From contig NZ_NTMG01000041.1 of the NCBI RefSeq assembly GCF_002487355.1, forward strand, positions 33,334 to 97,333: a stretch of DNA of 64,000 nt, in the 5' to 3' direction. Of this stretch, positions 51,954 through 61,077 are shown piece after piece (within the stretch, counting starts at the first letter, position 1; each line of letters begins with the position of its first letter). The position numbers were made by a program, and so were the translations under genes. This stretch comes from Candidatus Methanoperedens sp. BLZ2 (GTDB taxonomy: Archaea; Halobacteriota; Methanosarcinia; Methanosarcinales; Methanoperedenaceae). The notes below the pieces were generated by a model. The model saw only the letters and a program-made list of their open reading frames with translations. It searched no databases and had not been told where the DNA came from.

Positions 51954-52580
51954 TCATTCGGATTTGTCCACTCTTGTAACTCGCAGCAGTGCATTAAGAG
52001 GAACGCCTGTTATCTCATCAATTCCTTTCTTATCAATAAGTACTGCTATAGCTACTGGTTTTGCTCCAAGGTTCTCTAGAACTGCTACGGCTTCGGTAAG
52101 AGTCGTTCCTGATGTTACAACATCATCTATAATTACGCAATTCTTTCCAGCAACATTTGCAAAGTTCTGGCTTATTGTTCCGCCTGTTTCCTTTGATTCC
52201 GGCTCCCATTTCTGCTTATTCGGATGATATGTTGCAAATTCAACCCCTAATTCATCTGCTATCAGGTTAGCAAGAGGTATACCTGAAAGCGCAACCCCTA
52301 CGATAACGTCAATATCAGATCCTGTTTTGCTAAGGCATTCAATAACCATATCAGTCAATGAGCTTGCGATAAATCTCTGCCTGTTCGAGCTTCGTCCGAT
52401 GTTGCTCCAGTCAATATAAATATCCTTGGGAGCTGCGGTAGCGTCACCCTTTTTGGAATGGACAAGAAGCCATGTTGCTGTTTCGCGGGAAACATTCAAT
52501 TCATCAGCGATCTGGCCTGTTAAGAGTCCGCCAGCCTGGAGTTCTACAGCTTTTTTAATTAATTCATCGATTGTTTTCAT
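51954..52580 (-). CDS. GfcR-like regulator: HTH plus phosphoribosyltransferase domain
   Basis: 208 residues. The N-terminal ~45 residues form a helix-turn-helix (GLLTGQIADELNVSRETA), the rest is an orotate-phosphoribosyltransferase-like domain with the PRPP loop CVIIDDVVTSGTTL near residue 150. In haloarchaea the relative GfcR controls sugar metabolism; in methanogens the family is annotated as PyrE-like. True PyrE lacks the HTH, so a regulator sensing a phosphosugar or PRPP is likelier. Lies 26 bases upstream of the DUF457-like gene. Confidence 0.85.
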   Translation of the reverse strand: MKTIDELIKKAVELQAGGLLTGQIADELNVSRETATWLLVHSKKGDATAAPKDIYIDWSNIGRSSNRQRFIASSLTDMVIECLSKTGSDIDVIVGVALSGIPLANLIADELGVEFATYHPNKQKWEPESKETGGTISQNFANVAGKNCVIIDDVVTSGTTLTEAVAVLENLGAKPVAIAVLIDKKGIDEITGVPLNALLRVTRVDKSE

Positions 52581-52705
52581 AAGGACTTCACCGGAAATGA
52601 TAATAATACTTTTTCCTTGTATTTAACAGATTGTCTGGCGATTTATTGGCAAACAACATAACTATATATTAAAATGTACATTAATTACATTGTGGAGGTT
52701 AATTT

Positions 52706-52942
52706 ATGCAAGAAGAACAACAAGAACAACAAGAAATAAAAGAGATAAAAAATACGCTCAGTGAACTGACCGCTAAATTTGAAGACAAATATAATGAACT
52801 GTCTGAATCAGCAGGGAAAGCGGTCATGGAGAAAAAAGAATCTGCTGAAGCGAAAGTGAATAAAAACCCTCTTGCTTATGTGGCAGGAGCATTTGTGGGC
52901 GGGATTCTCGTGGGTTGCCTAATCGGGAGGGGAAAAGGTTAG
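52706..52942 (+). CDS. DUF883 (ElaB/YqjD)-like membrane-anchored protein
   Basis: 78 residues: a Gln/Glu-rich helical N-terminal part and a C-terminal glycine-zipper membrane segment (LAYVAGAFVGGILVG) ending in basic residues. In bacteria the relatives bind ribosomes at the inner membrane. Good ribosome binding site (GTGGAGGT) and TATA (TATATATT at 52661-52668). The stop overlaps the GTG start of the next gene. Confidence 0.78.
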   Translation: MQEEQQEQQEIKEIKNTLSELTAKFEDKYNELSESAGKAVMEKKESAEAKVNKNPLAYVAGAFVGGILVGCLIGRGKG

Positions 52943-53226
52943 TGAAGCAAAGTATAATAGATTTTCTATCCGGCCTTTCAAAATCGATAACCCAGGGTTT
53001 TATCGAGCATGGTGGAATTGGCAATTCCATAGGAGAAGGTATAGAGAAACTCAGAAAAAAGTTATTTATTACCGCGGTTGCGATCTCACTTGCAGCCACG
53101 GGGTTCTTCCTGACCCTGTGGGGAATTGCATCAGCCATTGATGCGATATTCGCTATGCAAGGCCTTGGTTTTGTATTGATAGGTTTAATTGGAGTGCTGA
53201 CAGGGGCGCTTATATATAAAAAATAG
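52942..53226 (+). CDS. YqjE/holin-III-like membrane protein, 94 aa
   Basis: Start GTG 52942 (TAGTG overlap with the preceding gene). Two membrane segments at about 41-62 and 71-90, with an amphipathic N-terminus. The DUF883 plus YqjE-like pair is the same arrangement as elaB/yqjD-yqjE in bacteria. Probably cooperates with its upstream partner at the membrane; function unknown. Confidence 0.72.
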   Translation: MKQSIIDFLSGLSKSITQGFIEHGGIGNSIGEGIEKLRKKLFITAVAISLAATGFFLTLWGIASAIDAIFAMQGLGFVLIGLIGVLTGALIYKK

Positions 53227-53260
53227 ATGAAGAAAAAATTGTCGGCAAGCGGGTAAAAGC

Positions 53261-53803
53261 TCAATGTTCATGTCCATGTACTGCTTCTGCTGCGTGCCCT
53301 CCTGCGCTCTTCATGTATGTGTACAGTTTATGAGAATAGAGGATTAATTCAAGCATCGCCTCTACGTACTCTCTTGCAGCATCCACATCATTTTCATCGT
53401 AATCCTTCAAAGAGAGAGCATGGTCGAGCCTTTTTTGCACTTCCTCTTCAACTGTATGCGATAGGAACTCTATTACTTCGCTTGCATCTCCTTTCTCTAT
53501 GGCTTCTTCCGCTCTTGGAACAACCGGACCTTCGTCAAGTCCTGCTGGTTTTAATCCAGTATAAGGTTCTCCTTCCCCTTCCCTGTGCACACGTACCGCG
53601 GTTTCAAAGAACCAGTAGTCTGCAAGTTCTTTAGCTTCCTTACTTGATTTTCTCACTCGAAGAGTTCTCTCAAATGCATCTTTCAATTCATCTTCTCCTT
53701 TCCTGGGCAGCCAGGGAAGTATCAAATTGACATTCCCTTTCTCCAGAGCCAGTTTTGCAGCCTTAACAACAGGCCCGTCCATCGTATCGCAATGTGGTGG
53801 CAT
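53261..53803 (-). CDS. DUF6448 family protein
   Basis: 180 residues. The opening MPPHCDTMDGPVVKAAKLAL is the DUF6448 signature; the body is helical, and the C-terminus is His-rich (HAAEAVHGHEH), suggesting metal binding. GGAGG precedes ATG 53803 and TATATATCC lies near 53878 on the minus strand. The family is broadly spread in bacteria and methanogens; function unknown. Confidence 0.8.
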   Translation of the reverse strand: MPPHCDTMDGPVVKAAKLALEKGNVNLILPWLPRKGEDELKDAFERTLRVRKSSKEAKELADYWFFETAVRVHREGEGEPYTGLKPAGLDEGPVVPRAEEAIEKGDASEVIEFLSHTVEEEVQKRLDHALSLKDYDENDVDAAREYVEAMLELILYSHKLYTYMKSAGGHAAEAVHGHEH

Positions 53804-54000
53804 AATCTAACCTCCTGAATTTATAATTCATATTATTCACTTCCGTTTTCCCACTGAATAATTTGTTTAAGGATATATAAAAAGATTGCTTTGGATTATT
53901 ACGCAGGCTCAGGTGTGGTTTGTGTCCTGAATAGGTCGCTTATTATTTCTTTCGGCGCGCTGTCTGTGCTAAGCCCCATCAGATAACAGGTATTGATCAA

Positions 54001-54110
54001 TGCCCAGGACGGGATCCGAACCCGTGACCTCCAGATTTCTCAGGAGACTCAAGCGCCTCTTCAAATTTACCCTATGAGTCTGGCGCCCTAACCGACTAGG
54101 CCACCTGGGC
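54001..54110 (-). tRNA. tRNA-Met (CAT) with 36-nt intron
   Basis: Acceptor GCCCAGG/CCTGGGC, D-arm GCCT...AGGGC, anticodon stem CCAGA/TCTGG, T-arm ACGGG-TTCGGAT-CCCGT and discriminator A. The intron is 54037-54072, after position 37. CTCA pairs with TGAG, with 3-base bulges TAG and AAA, as in a bulge-helix-bulge. The spliced loop is CT-CAT-AA, i.e. elongator Met, or Ile2 if the C is modified. No CCA is encoded. The gap 53804-54000 shows only the DUF6448 promoter. Confidence 0.9.
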
Positions 54111-54183
54111 ATATCCCTCCCCTACATGCAAAGATGTATTAAAATATATCGTCTTTGGGTTGGATCATCTATTAGATAATTAT

Positions 54184-55461
54184 CTATTTTTCCGGAAAAT
54201 CAATAATCGCGCCGCTCTTTCTTAAATCCTCAAAGAATCCCGGGTATGAAATGCTGATGGATTCTATTGTATCGATGGTAGTTTCACCTGCCACCATTCC
54301 TGCGACAGCAAGCGCCATGACAATCCTGTGGTCATCCCAGCCATGTACTGTTGCTCCCTTTAGCTTACCGCCTTTGATTATTAGCCTGTCTTTTTCCTCT
54401 GTAATGTCCACACCCATTTTTTTAAGTTCAACTGTCATTGCATGAAGCCGGTCAGTTTCCTTGTATCTGACATGTTCAGCGTTCTCGATGACCATTTGTC
54501 CGCTGGAAGCAGCCCCCAGCACAGCAAGCGTAGGAACCAGATCCGGCGTCTTGCCCACATCCACTTTGATGCCACAAAGCTCGCTTCTGGATACTTTGAC
54601 TTCTCCTTTTTTCTGGTCCCATAGGATTTGTGCTCCCATTTTTTCAAGTATCCCTATCAATGCAGAATCACCCTGTTCCGAAGGGAATAGGTTTTTAATA
54701 GTGACGTCACCGCAAAGCGCTCCTGCTGCCATCATATAGGAAGCTGAGGAAAAATCTCCCGGAACATTATATGACCTCATATCATACTTCTGATCTGGAG
54801 GTATGGTGAATGAACTGGCTCTTTCATCGACGTTTATGCTGGCTCCTGCATCTTTTAGCATGTCAATTGTGATATTAACATACGGCCGTGACTTCAATTC
54901 ACCTTTTATCATTATGGTGGTCTCATTTTCTGCAAATGGACATGCGATCAGAAGTGCGGAAATGAACTGCGAGCTTATTGAACCATCGATATGGACTTTT
55001 CCTCCTTTCATTTTGCCCCTGACAACTATTGGTGCCAGACCATTATTGCGCGTAGAAAATGCCATTGCTCCAAGATCATTGAGAGCATCCAGAAGCGGCG
55101 TATTTGGTCTTGTCCTGATGCTTGCATCCCCGGTAAGTACAGTAGCTCCATCAACAAGAGAGGATACCGCAGTCATTATCCGAAGTGTTGTGCCTGAATT
55201 TGCAACATCAAGCACATTATCAGGGATTTTTAATTTTCCATTAAATCCTGTAATAAGTAAAGAATCATTTTTTGATTCAACAACTGCTCCGAAAGCAATG
55301 GCGGCTCTTATGGTAGCTTTTGTATCCTCTGAGATCAGGGGATTATGGACTGTGGCTTTTTTAGAGAGGGCTGCGATGGCAATAGCCCTGTGTGTATAGC
55401 TTTTGGATGGTGGTGCATTAACAGTGCCTTTTACTTCGGATCTATTGATTGTCAGTTTCAT
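54184..55461 (-). CDS. aroA: 3-phosphoshikimate 1-carboxyvinyltransferase (EPSP synthase)
   Basis: 425 residues, full length. PPSKSYTHRAIAIA, NSGTTLRIM, GDASIRTRP, DGSISSQFISALL, RYKETDRLHAM and DDHRIVMALAVAG are all family motifs. It makes 5-enolpyruvylshikimate-3-phosphate in aromatic amino-acid synthesis. No other aro gene is in the window. The promoter is likely TTATAAAT near 55490 on the minus strand. Confidence 0.96.
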   Translation of the reverse strand: MKLTINRSEVKGTVNAPPSKSYTHRAIAIAALSKKATVHNPLISEDTKATIRAAIAFGAVVESKNDSLLITGFNGKLKIPDNVLDVANSGTTLRIMTAVSSLVDGATVLTGDASIRTRPNTPLLDALNDLGAMAFSTRNNGLAPIVVRGKMKGGKVHIDGSISSQFISALLIACPFAENETTIMIKGELKSRPYVNITIDMLKDAGASINVDERASSFTIPPDQKYDMRSYNVPGDFSSASYMMAAGALCGDVTIKNLFPSEQGDSALIGILEKMGAQILWDQKKGEVKVSRSELCGIKVDVGKTPDLVPTLAVLGAASSGQMVIENAEHVRYKETDRLHAMTVELKKMGVDITEEKDRLIIKGGKLKGATVHGWDDHRIVMALAVAGMVAGETTIDTIESISISYPGFFEDLRKSGAIIDFPEK

Positions 55462-55639
55462 GTGTTGAACATGCTAATTGAAGATGCAACTATTTATAAT
55501 TTATATTGTAAATTCGTCGCCGTTATCATTTTTCGTTCATTATGGTTGATTTTAATGTGAATACCTGCTATGACCCCAAATTATCATCATCATAACAATT
55601 ATCAGTTAACTATATTATGCTCTGGAAGAAATTAATACT

Positions 55640-55927
55640 GTGAATCAGTATAGTAAATATCGGGTTGAAGGACAAAAAGACAATGCTATAACTGCAAAAA
55701 GTTCATCAATTAAAATACTAAGAATACTTGGTCTTATGGCATTGATAAGCTACATGATAGTAATCCTGTTTACCTGGATATTTGCAAATCTCGGAGGTTA
55801 TGTTTATTTTTCTGCAGGCGAACCTGTATTGTCTATAAAATATATTGAATGGATGCTTGGGTTCCTCGGGATTTTTGTTGCAACTTATTACCTGCATAAA
55901 GAATTAAATGACGATATATTATATTAA
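55640..55927 (+). CDS. Small two-TM membrane protein, 95 aa
   Basis: GTG start. A soluble N-terminal 25 residues, then membrane segments at about 27-49 and 68-85, and a short charged tail. It resembles 'hypothetical membrane' proteins common in Methanosarcinales; no motif is recognised. It is 96 bases upstream of speA, on the same strand, without an obvious terminator between. Confidence 0.5.
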   Translation: MNQYSKYRVEGQKDNAITAKSSSIKILRILGLMALISYMIVILFTWIFANLGGYVYFSAGEPVLSIKYIEWMLGFLGIFVATYYLHKELNDDILY

Positions 55928-56023
55928 TTACTATATCCTAAGATATTCAAACGGAAAACTTTAAACCCGATAAGGTATTCTTGCGCTGGATTTATCAACA
56001 ATGAGGACGTGAATTCTAAATAA

Positions 56024-57910
56024 ATGTGGAAAATTGAGGATGCTATAGAACTTTATGGAATAGAAAGATGGGGAAGCGGTTATTTTTCAGTAAATAGAAA
56101 TGGGAATTTGATTGTCAAACCAACAAAAAATGATGCACAGGTTATAGATCTCAAAAATGTGGTTGATAGTCTTGTATCCAAGAAAATAAATTATCCAATT
56201 TTGTTCAGGTTCCCGCAAATCCTTGAGTCACAAATAAAAACATTGAACAGCGCTTTTTCAAATTCAATATTAGAATATAAATATAATAACACTTATCAGG
56301 GAATTTTCCCTATGAAAGTGAACCAGAGAAAAGAAGTGATAGAAGAGATCGTCAAATCCGGCAAGAAATATAATATGGGACTTGAAGTGGGAACGAAAGC
56401 CGAACTTCTTGCAGCGTTGTCATTTGATCTAAGCAATGATGCCCTTCTTATCTGCAACGGATTCAAGGATGATGAATATCTCCATCTGGCTTTGAATGCC
56501 ATCAAATTAAGCAATAAAGTTGTTATAATCATCGATGAATTCAGCGAAACAAAACGCCTGCTTGAGATTGCAAAACAATTGAATGTAAAACCGATAATTG
56601 GCATCCGTGCAAAACTGTACTCAAGGGGAAGCGGCAAATGGGCTGAATCCGGCGGAGAATCTTCAAAATTCGGCCTGTCAACCACAGAGATACTTGAATG
56701 CGTAAAGATAATCAGTGAATACAATATGATCGACCAGCTCCAGGTGCTTCATTTCCACATTGGTTCCCAGATAACCGAAATAAGGAGGATCCAGAAAGCG
56801 GTCAAAGAAGCGGCAAGGGTTTATGCCAAAATAAAATTAAAGCATATAAACATCAAATATTTCAATATCGGTGGAGGTCTCGGGATTGATTATGACGGCA
56901 GCAAGACTTCATCCGATGCAAGCGCCAATTACACAATACAGGAATATGCAAATAATGTGGTTTATTCACTGAAAGAAGTATGCGATGAAGAAAATGTAAC
57001 TCATCCCATAATCTTATCTGAAAGCGGCCGTGCGATTTCCGCATATCATTCCGTTCTTGTTATTAATATCAAGGGAAATAAGAATGGAGATTTAAATAAA
57101 CGTGTTGAACTTCGCGGAAATGAGCCGCATATAATAACGGAATTATACGACGCCTTTAAAGAAATAAATATAAAAAACTATGTAGAGTTTTATCACGACG
57201 CCCTGCTTCATCGTGAAGAGCTTCTTTCCCTGTTCAATCTCGGTGAAATCGAATTGGAGGAAAAATCAATGGGAGAGATCCTTTTCTGGCAGCTATGCGA
57301 AAAAGCTATCGGCTTTGCAAAGGAAACAGAAAATAAATCCGATGATTTCGATGACCTGAATAAGCTTCTTTCGAAAAAATATATCGGGAATTTTTCGGTT
57401 TTCCAATCAGTTCCGGATTTCTGGGCAATAAAACAATTATTCCCGGTCGTCCCTGTCAGCAGGAATAACGAAAAACCCACAGAGTATGGTACTATAGTTG
57501 ATATTACATGTGATTCCGACGGTGAGATCGACAAATTCGTGGATTTAAAGGATGTAAAAGAAATTCTTGAACTCCATGAACTGAATAATGGGTCGTATTA
57601 TCTTGCAGTACTCTTAATTGGCGCATACCAGGATACGATTGGCGATTATCACAATTTGTTCGGCTCGGCAAATGAAGCTCATATCATTGTTGATGAAAGT
57701 GGTGGGTGGCACATCAAACAAATAGTGAACGGTGACAGGAATTGCGATGTCCTTGGATATGTAAAATATAATAATAGTTATCTTCTGTCAGCATTTGAAT
57801 CCGAAGTAAACCAGGCAGTAAAAGAGTGCGGATTATCAAAATCAGATGCGGAAGATATTATGAATAATTATAAGAATGTCATGAACAGATACACGTATCT
57901 GGATATATAA
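56024..57910 (+). CDS. speA: Biosynthetic arginine decarboxylase SpeA (PLP type)
   Basis: 628 residues, full length for the bacterial enzyme. Schiff-base Lys98 lies in FPMKVNQ; HFHIGSQ, GGGLGIDYDG and SESGRA supply phosphate and substrate contacts, and the C-terminal part carries the beta-barrel active-site Cys region with VNGDRNCDVLGYV. It makes agmatine from arginine. Most euryarchaea use a pyruvoyl-type arginine decarboxylase instead, so a bacterial origin is likely. Confidence 0.93.
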   Translation: MWKIEDAIELYGIERWGSGYFSVNRNGNLIVKPTKNDAQVIDLKNVVDSLVSKKINYPILFRFPQILESQIKTLNSAFSNSILEYKYNNTYQGIFPMKVNQRKEVIEEIVKSGKKYNMGLEVGTKAELLAALSFDLSNDALLICNGFKDDEYLHLALNAIKLSNKVVIIIDEFSETKRLLEIAKQLNVKPIIGIRAKLYSRGSGKWAESGGESSKFGLSTTEILECVKIISEYNMIDQLQVLHFHIGSQITEIRRIQKAVKEAARVYAKIKLKHINIKYFNIGGGLGIDYDGSKTSSDASANYTIQEYANNVVYSLKEVCDEENVTHPIILSESGRAISAYHSVLVINIKGNKNGDLNKRVELRGNEPHIITELYDAFKEINIKNYVEFYHDALLHREELLSLFNLGEIELEEKSMGEILFWQLCEKAIGFAKETENKSDDFDDLNKLLSKKYIGNFSVFQSVPDFWAIKQLFPVVPVSRNNEKPTEYGTIVDITCDSDGEIDKFVDLKDVKEILELHELNNGSYYLAVLLIGAYQDTIGDYHNLFGSANEAHIIVDESGGWHIKQIVNGDRNCDVLGYVKYNNSYLLSAFESEVNQAVKECGLSKSDAEDIMNNYKNVMNRYTYLDI

Positions 57911-58007
57911 TTATTTTTCAATTGTCACCATATTCATTCAGGATATCTTTATATATCGATACTTTTAATAAATAAATGGTACTAAAAATCAAACTCGAAG
58001 TGAAAGA

Positions 58008-58355
58008 ATGGAAATTAAAAATATAAAAAATGTTAAAGGTACAGGGCACGGTTTGCTCATATTGGGTCTTTTATTTATATTCTATTCAGTATATTCAATG
58101 TACAATGTATTTACCGGAGCAGAAGCTGCGCCATCCGTTATCCAGATGAACAGCGTCAAAATATCCCTCCCAACAGGCCCCGGAACTCCGCCTATGGACA
58201 CAGAGCTTATATCGGGAAAAGAATCAAGCATTTTGACAAACATGGGATTGTGGTTTATGCTCATGACATTTGTAGCATCAGCAGGCGGAAGAATTGGGGG
58301 GCTTGGCGTAAAATTGGTTCGTGAGATAAAAATCGAAGTCAAAAACGAAGATTAA
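58008..58355 (+). CDS. Two-TM membrane protein, 115 aa, unknown
   Basis: N-terminal membrane helix at about 14-34, an extracytoplasmic loop of ~45 residues with a Pro/Gly-rich middle (LPTGPGTPPMD), a second membrane helix at about 78-98, and a charged C-terminus. TTTATATATCGATAC near 57950 is a TATA box. Followed 30 bases later by another small membrane protein gene; probably an operon. Confidence 0.58.
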   Translation: MEIKNIKNVKGTGHGLLILGLLFIFYSVYSMYNVFTGAEAAPSVIQMNSVKISLPTGPGTPPMDTELISGKESSILTNMGLWFMLMTFVASAGGRIGGLGVKLVREIKIEVKNED

Positions 58356-58385
58356 AATACAGGTTACTGGTATCAAAGCAATTAA

Positions 58386-58727
58386 ATGAATAAAAAAATT
58401 GCATTCTTAACAGTACTTGGTTCTGTTTTTTTCTTTCCAGGATTTTATTCCGGAAATATTGCTTTCCAATACCTGGGTATGGGTACCTGGCTCGCAGCCC
58501 TGATATTTTTTACATTTTTTCCTAAATTCAAAGAGATTACATCGATAATTCTGGGTCTTTTGGCGCTGCATATGGGAGTATTACTTATATTAAAAGAAAA
58601 CTTATCTAATATGAAATTCCTGGGTTTTGTGGTTTTTACTATCGGAATTGTTTTTGTCCTGAATTCGGGTTTTTCGGATTATATGAAGAACAGGAAAAAG
58701 GAAAAAATAAAAATTAAAAAAAAATAA
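58386..58727 (+). CDS. Four-TM membrane protein, 113 aa, unknown
   Basis: Four hydrophobic segments (about 4-22, 30-46, 52-69 and 77-94) and a strongly basic C-terminus (KNRKKEKIKIKKK). Likely a small integral membrane protein with the C-terminus inside. No family recognised. It follows the 115-aa membrane protein gene on the same strand and converges on the oxidoreductase gene. Confidence 0.55.
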   Translation: MNKKIAFLTVLGSVFFFPGFYSGNIAFQYLGMGTWLAALIFFTFFPKFKEITSIILGLLALHMGVLLILKENLSNMKFLGFVVFTIGIVFVLNSGFSDYMKNRKKEKIKIKKK

Positions 58728-58740
58728 AAATTAAAAAAGA

Positions 58741-60150
58741 TCAGAGAATCTTATCCTCTTTCATGGCTTTTAGCAACTCAAGAACAGAATACGCCGCCCT
58801 TGTTACTCCCATGCTCCGGCTATCGGTGTCAGTCCCTGCCAGATAAAGGTTCCTGACAGGAGAACGTGTTCCTGCAAAATATCCGTTTATGGTCACTGCG
58901 GCTTTTTCAGGGATTGTCACCTGGTAATGTGTCATTTCGATCTTATTTTCTATGCCAGGTACTGCCCTGAAGATCAAATCCAGCGCTTTTTTCTTCTCGC
59001 TTTCGATATTATTTTTATCATCAATTACAAATGTAAATCCCACAAGCTGTTTACCTTTAGGCGCAATGCTCGCATCGTAATTACTGATTGGCATCGCCCA
59101 GTATGCTCCGCCCTTGAACCATACCTCAGAGCCAGTATAATCAAATTCCTTCATTTTTTCCTTTAATCCCAGCCAGAGAGTGAGGCTGAGTGTCTGGTCT
59201 ATCGTTGAAAGTTTCTTTATATAATCCGGTGGTAATTCGACAAGTAAAGGCAGGTTTTTTACAAAACCCGTGTAAACGATAGTATCCGAAGAGTAAGAAT
59301 CACTATCAGTAGTGACACCAACCGCTTTTTCGCCATCAGTCAATATTTTATTTACTCTTGAACTGGTTTTTATTTGCACTGTTTCAGGCATCGAATATAA
59401 TACCGCTTTTAACAGTGATCTCAATCCTCCACGGGGGTAAGCCTGTGCATAAGATACCTTATTGGTGGCAAGCCTGCCCAGGGAGCTAAGATGACCTTTT
59501 AACTGGTATTTTGACAATTTGTCGCTTATCATTGAGGCATAAGACGTACCTGATGCCTCCTCAACATTCTCAAAAATATCCTCGGAAACACTGTCCCTTA
59601 CAAAACTGCTCCCATATAATACACGGTTTACGGATGTGTCTTTCATGGATTTCCCTGAAAGGAAATATGCGATCGCATTGACAAAATCATATGTGTCCCC
59701 GGAAAGTCCTTTAGGAATGTAATCGTAAACTGGCTGATCCCCATCCAGCATCCCGAAGGTCATCTGGGTCAGCGCTTTTGTTAATGCCTGTGAAAGCATG
59801 AGCCTGTCTTTCCCAGGGAGTACATCAAAAGTGACAAAATCTTTTATATTGGAAGGGATTTTCGTAAGACCTTTTTCGGTACGCACATAATAGTGCCCGT
59901 AATCCACAAAAAAAGGCATATATGTGAAATATTCATCCATCAACCGCCGCAGTGGTCCTTCCCGCAGGTGGGTGATCGCATGAGGTCCGGTATCTACCTG
60001 GAAACCATCCACCGTATAACTGTTGCAATTGCCCCCTACGGCATCATCCTTTTCAAGTACAAGCACTTTTTTCCCATGCTTTGAAAGAGTCAGGGCTGAT
60101 AATAGCCCGCTAATTCCTCCTCCCACGATAATTACATCATAATCTGACAT
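58741..60150 (-). CDS. Phytoene desaturase-like FAD oxidoreductase
   Basis: 469 residues. N-terminal FAD-binding GGGISGLLSAL, then LEKDDAVGGNCNSY and DTGPHAITH; the C-terminal NLYLAGTDTDSRSMG closes the FAD site. This is the CrtI/PDS-like amine-oxidase superfamily. In methanogens related enzymes act on geranylgeranyl chains or carotenoid-like substrates; protoporphyrinogen oxidase is another possibility. Substrate not decidable. 39 bases after the PHP-domain gene on the same strand. Confidence 0.82.
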   Translation of the reverse strand: MSDYDVIIVGGGISGLLSALTLSKHGKKVLVLEKDDAVGGNCNSYTVDGFQVDTGPHAITHLREGPLRRLMDEYFTYMPFFVDYGHYYVRTEKGLTKIPSNIKDFVTFDVLPGKDRLMLSQALTKALTQMTFGMLDGDQPVYDYIPKGLSGDTYDFVNAIAYFLSGKSMKDTSVNRVLYGSSFVRDSVSEDIFENVEEASGTSYASMISDKLSKYQLKGHLSSLGRLATNKVSYAQAYPRGGLRSLLKAVLYSMPETVQIKTSSRVNKILTDGEKAVGVTTDSDSYSSDTIVYTGFVKNLPLLVELPPDYIKKLSTIDQTLSLTLWLGLKEKMKEFDYTGSEVWFKGGAYWAMPISNYDASIAPKGKQLVGFTFVIDDKNNIESEKKKALDLIFRAVPGIENKIEMTHYQVTIPEKAAVTINGYFAGTRSPVRNLYLAGTDTDSRSMGVTRAAYSVLELLKAMKEDKIL

Positions 60151-60189
60151 TGCATCTCTTATATTGGTGAAACATTATAAAAAATCTTT

Positions 60190-60843
60190 CTATCGGATAA
60201 CTTTCTTCATACGCCTGAAAACCCCGCGCATTACCTGGAATATAACTACATATAAAGGAGCTGTCCTCCCACCCGGACGGGTTTTTCCTTCTCTGATGGC
60301 GTTTAATACTGATTCCATAAAAGGCTCTGCATCTATTTCCGTATATCCTCTCCCAATTGTTGCAAGCATATGGGAATCACTTCCTCCCACTTGAGGTTTT
60401 CCCAATTCCAATGCCATTTCTTCCGCTTTTTTGTTCTCCCCGAATATGCATCTTGAATTGAATGTCTCGATGGCATCAATATCAAGCCCTTTCACATTAC
60501 CCAGGCTCCTGATCTTAAAAGGATGCGCTGCTATTATAACGCCTCCGATTTGTCTTGCAATACTGATTGTCTCCTGCGGAGAAAGATCCGGGGGGATGCT
60601 CCCCCTTGCCCCCAGTATGATAAGATGACCCTGCGTTGTTGAGACTTCTATTCCGGGGATAACCATCAATGGAAGATTCAGATCCTTTGCACGTTTGCGG
60701 GCAAGAAAATTCCCGGTTATGGTATTGTGATCGCATATTGCGATCCCGTCCAGATCTTTTTCCACAGCCCTTTTCAGGATGTCATCTATAGCCAATCCGC
60801 TGTCTGAGGAATGGTTTGAATGGATGTGCAGGTCAAAACGCAT
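60190..60843 (-). CDS. PHP-domain metal-dependent phosphoesterase
   Basis: 217 residues from ATG 60843 (MRFDLHIHSNHSSDS). The His/Asp ligand set is complete: HIHSNHS, CDHNT, a Glu in GIEVST, AAHPFK, and GGSDSHM. This fits the TrpH-like RNase AM / 3',5'-nucleotide bisphosphate phosphatase branch, but other PHP enzymes (histidinol phosphatase) are longer. Probably hydrolyses phosphate esters of nucleotides or RNA 5' ends. Likely co-transcribed with the FAD oxidoreductase. Confidence 0.82.
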   Translation of the reverse strand: MRFDLHIHSNHSSDSGLAIDDILKRAVEKDLDGIAICDHNTITGNFLARKRAKDLNLPLMVIPGIEVSTTQGHLIILGARGSIPPDLSPQETISIARQIGGVIIAAHPFKIRSLGNVKGLDIDAIETFNSRCIFGENKKAEEMALELGKPQVGGSDSHMLATIGRGYTEIDAEPFMESVLNAIREGKTRPGGRTAPLYVVIFQVMRGVFRRMKKVIR

Positions 60844-61077
60844 ATTCCTTGTATTTCTTAAGATATACAAAAAAATACCTGTGCTATGAATTGCTGCATC
60901 TACTTAGACCAGTTCATTTTTGCATGAAAATTAGAAATCAATAATATGATAGTAATAATGATTATCATATACCCCATTATTTCCACTGGAAAAAAAAATC
61001 TATAACTCCAATTCAATTCGAAGTCAAAGATATATTTATCATCAGGCGGTATGATATTGTCAAGCAGGCGATAATAA

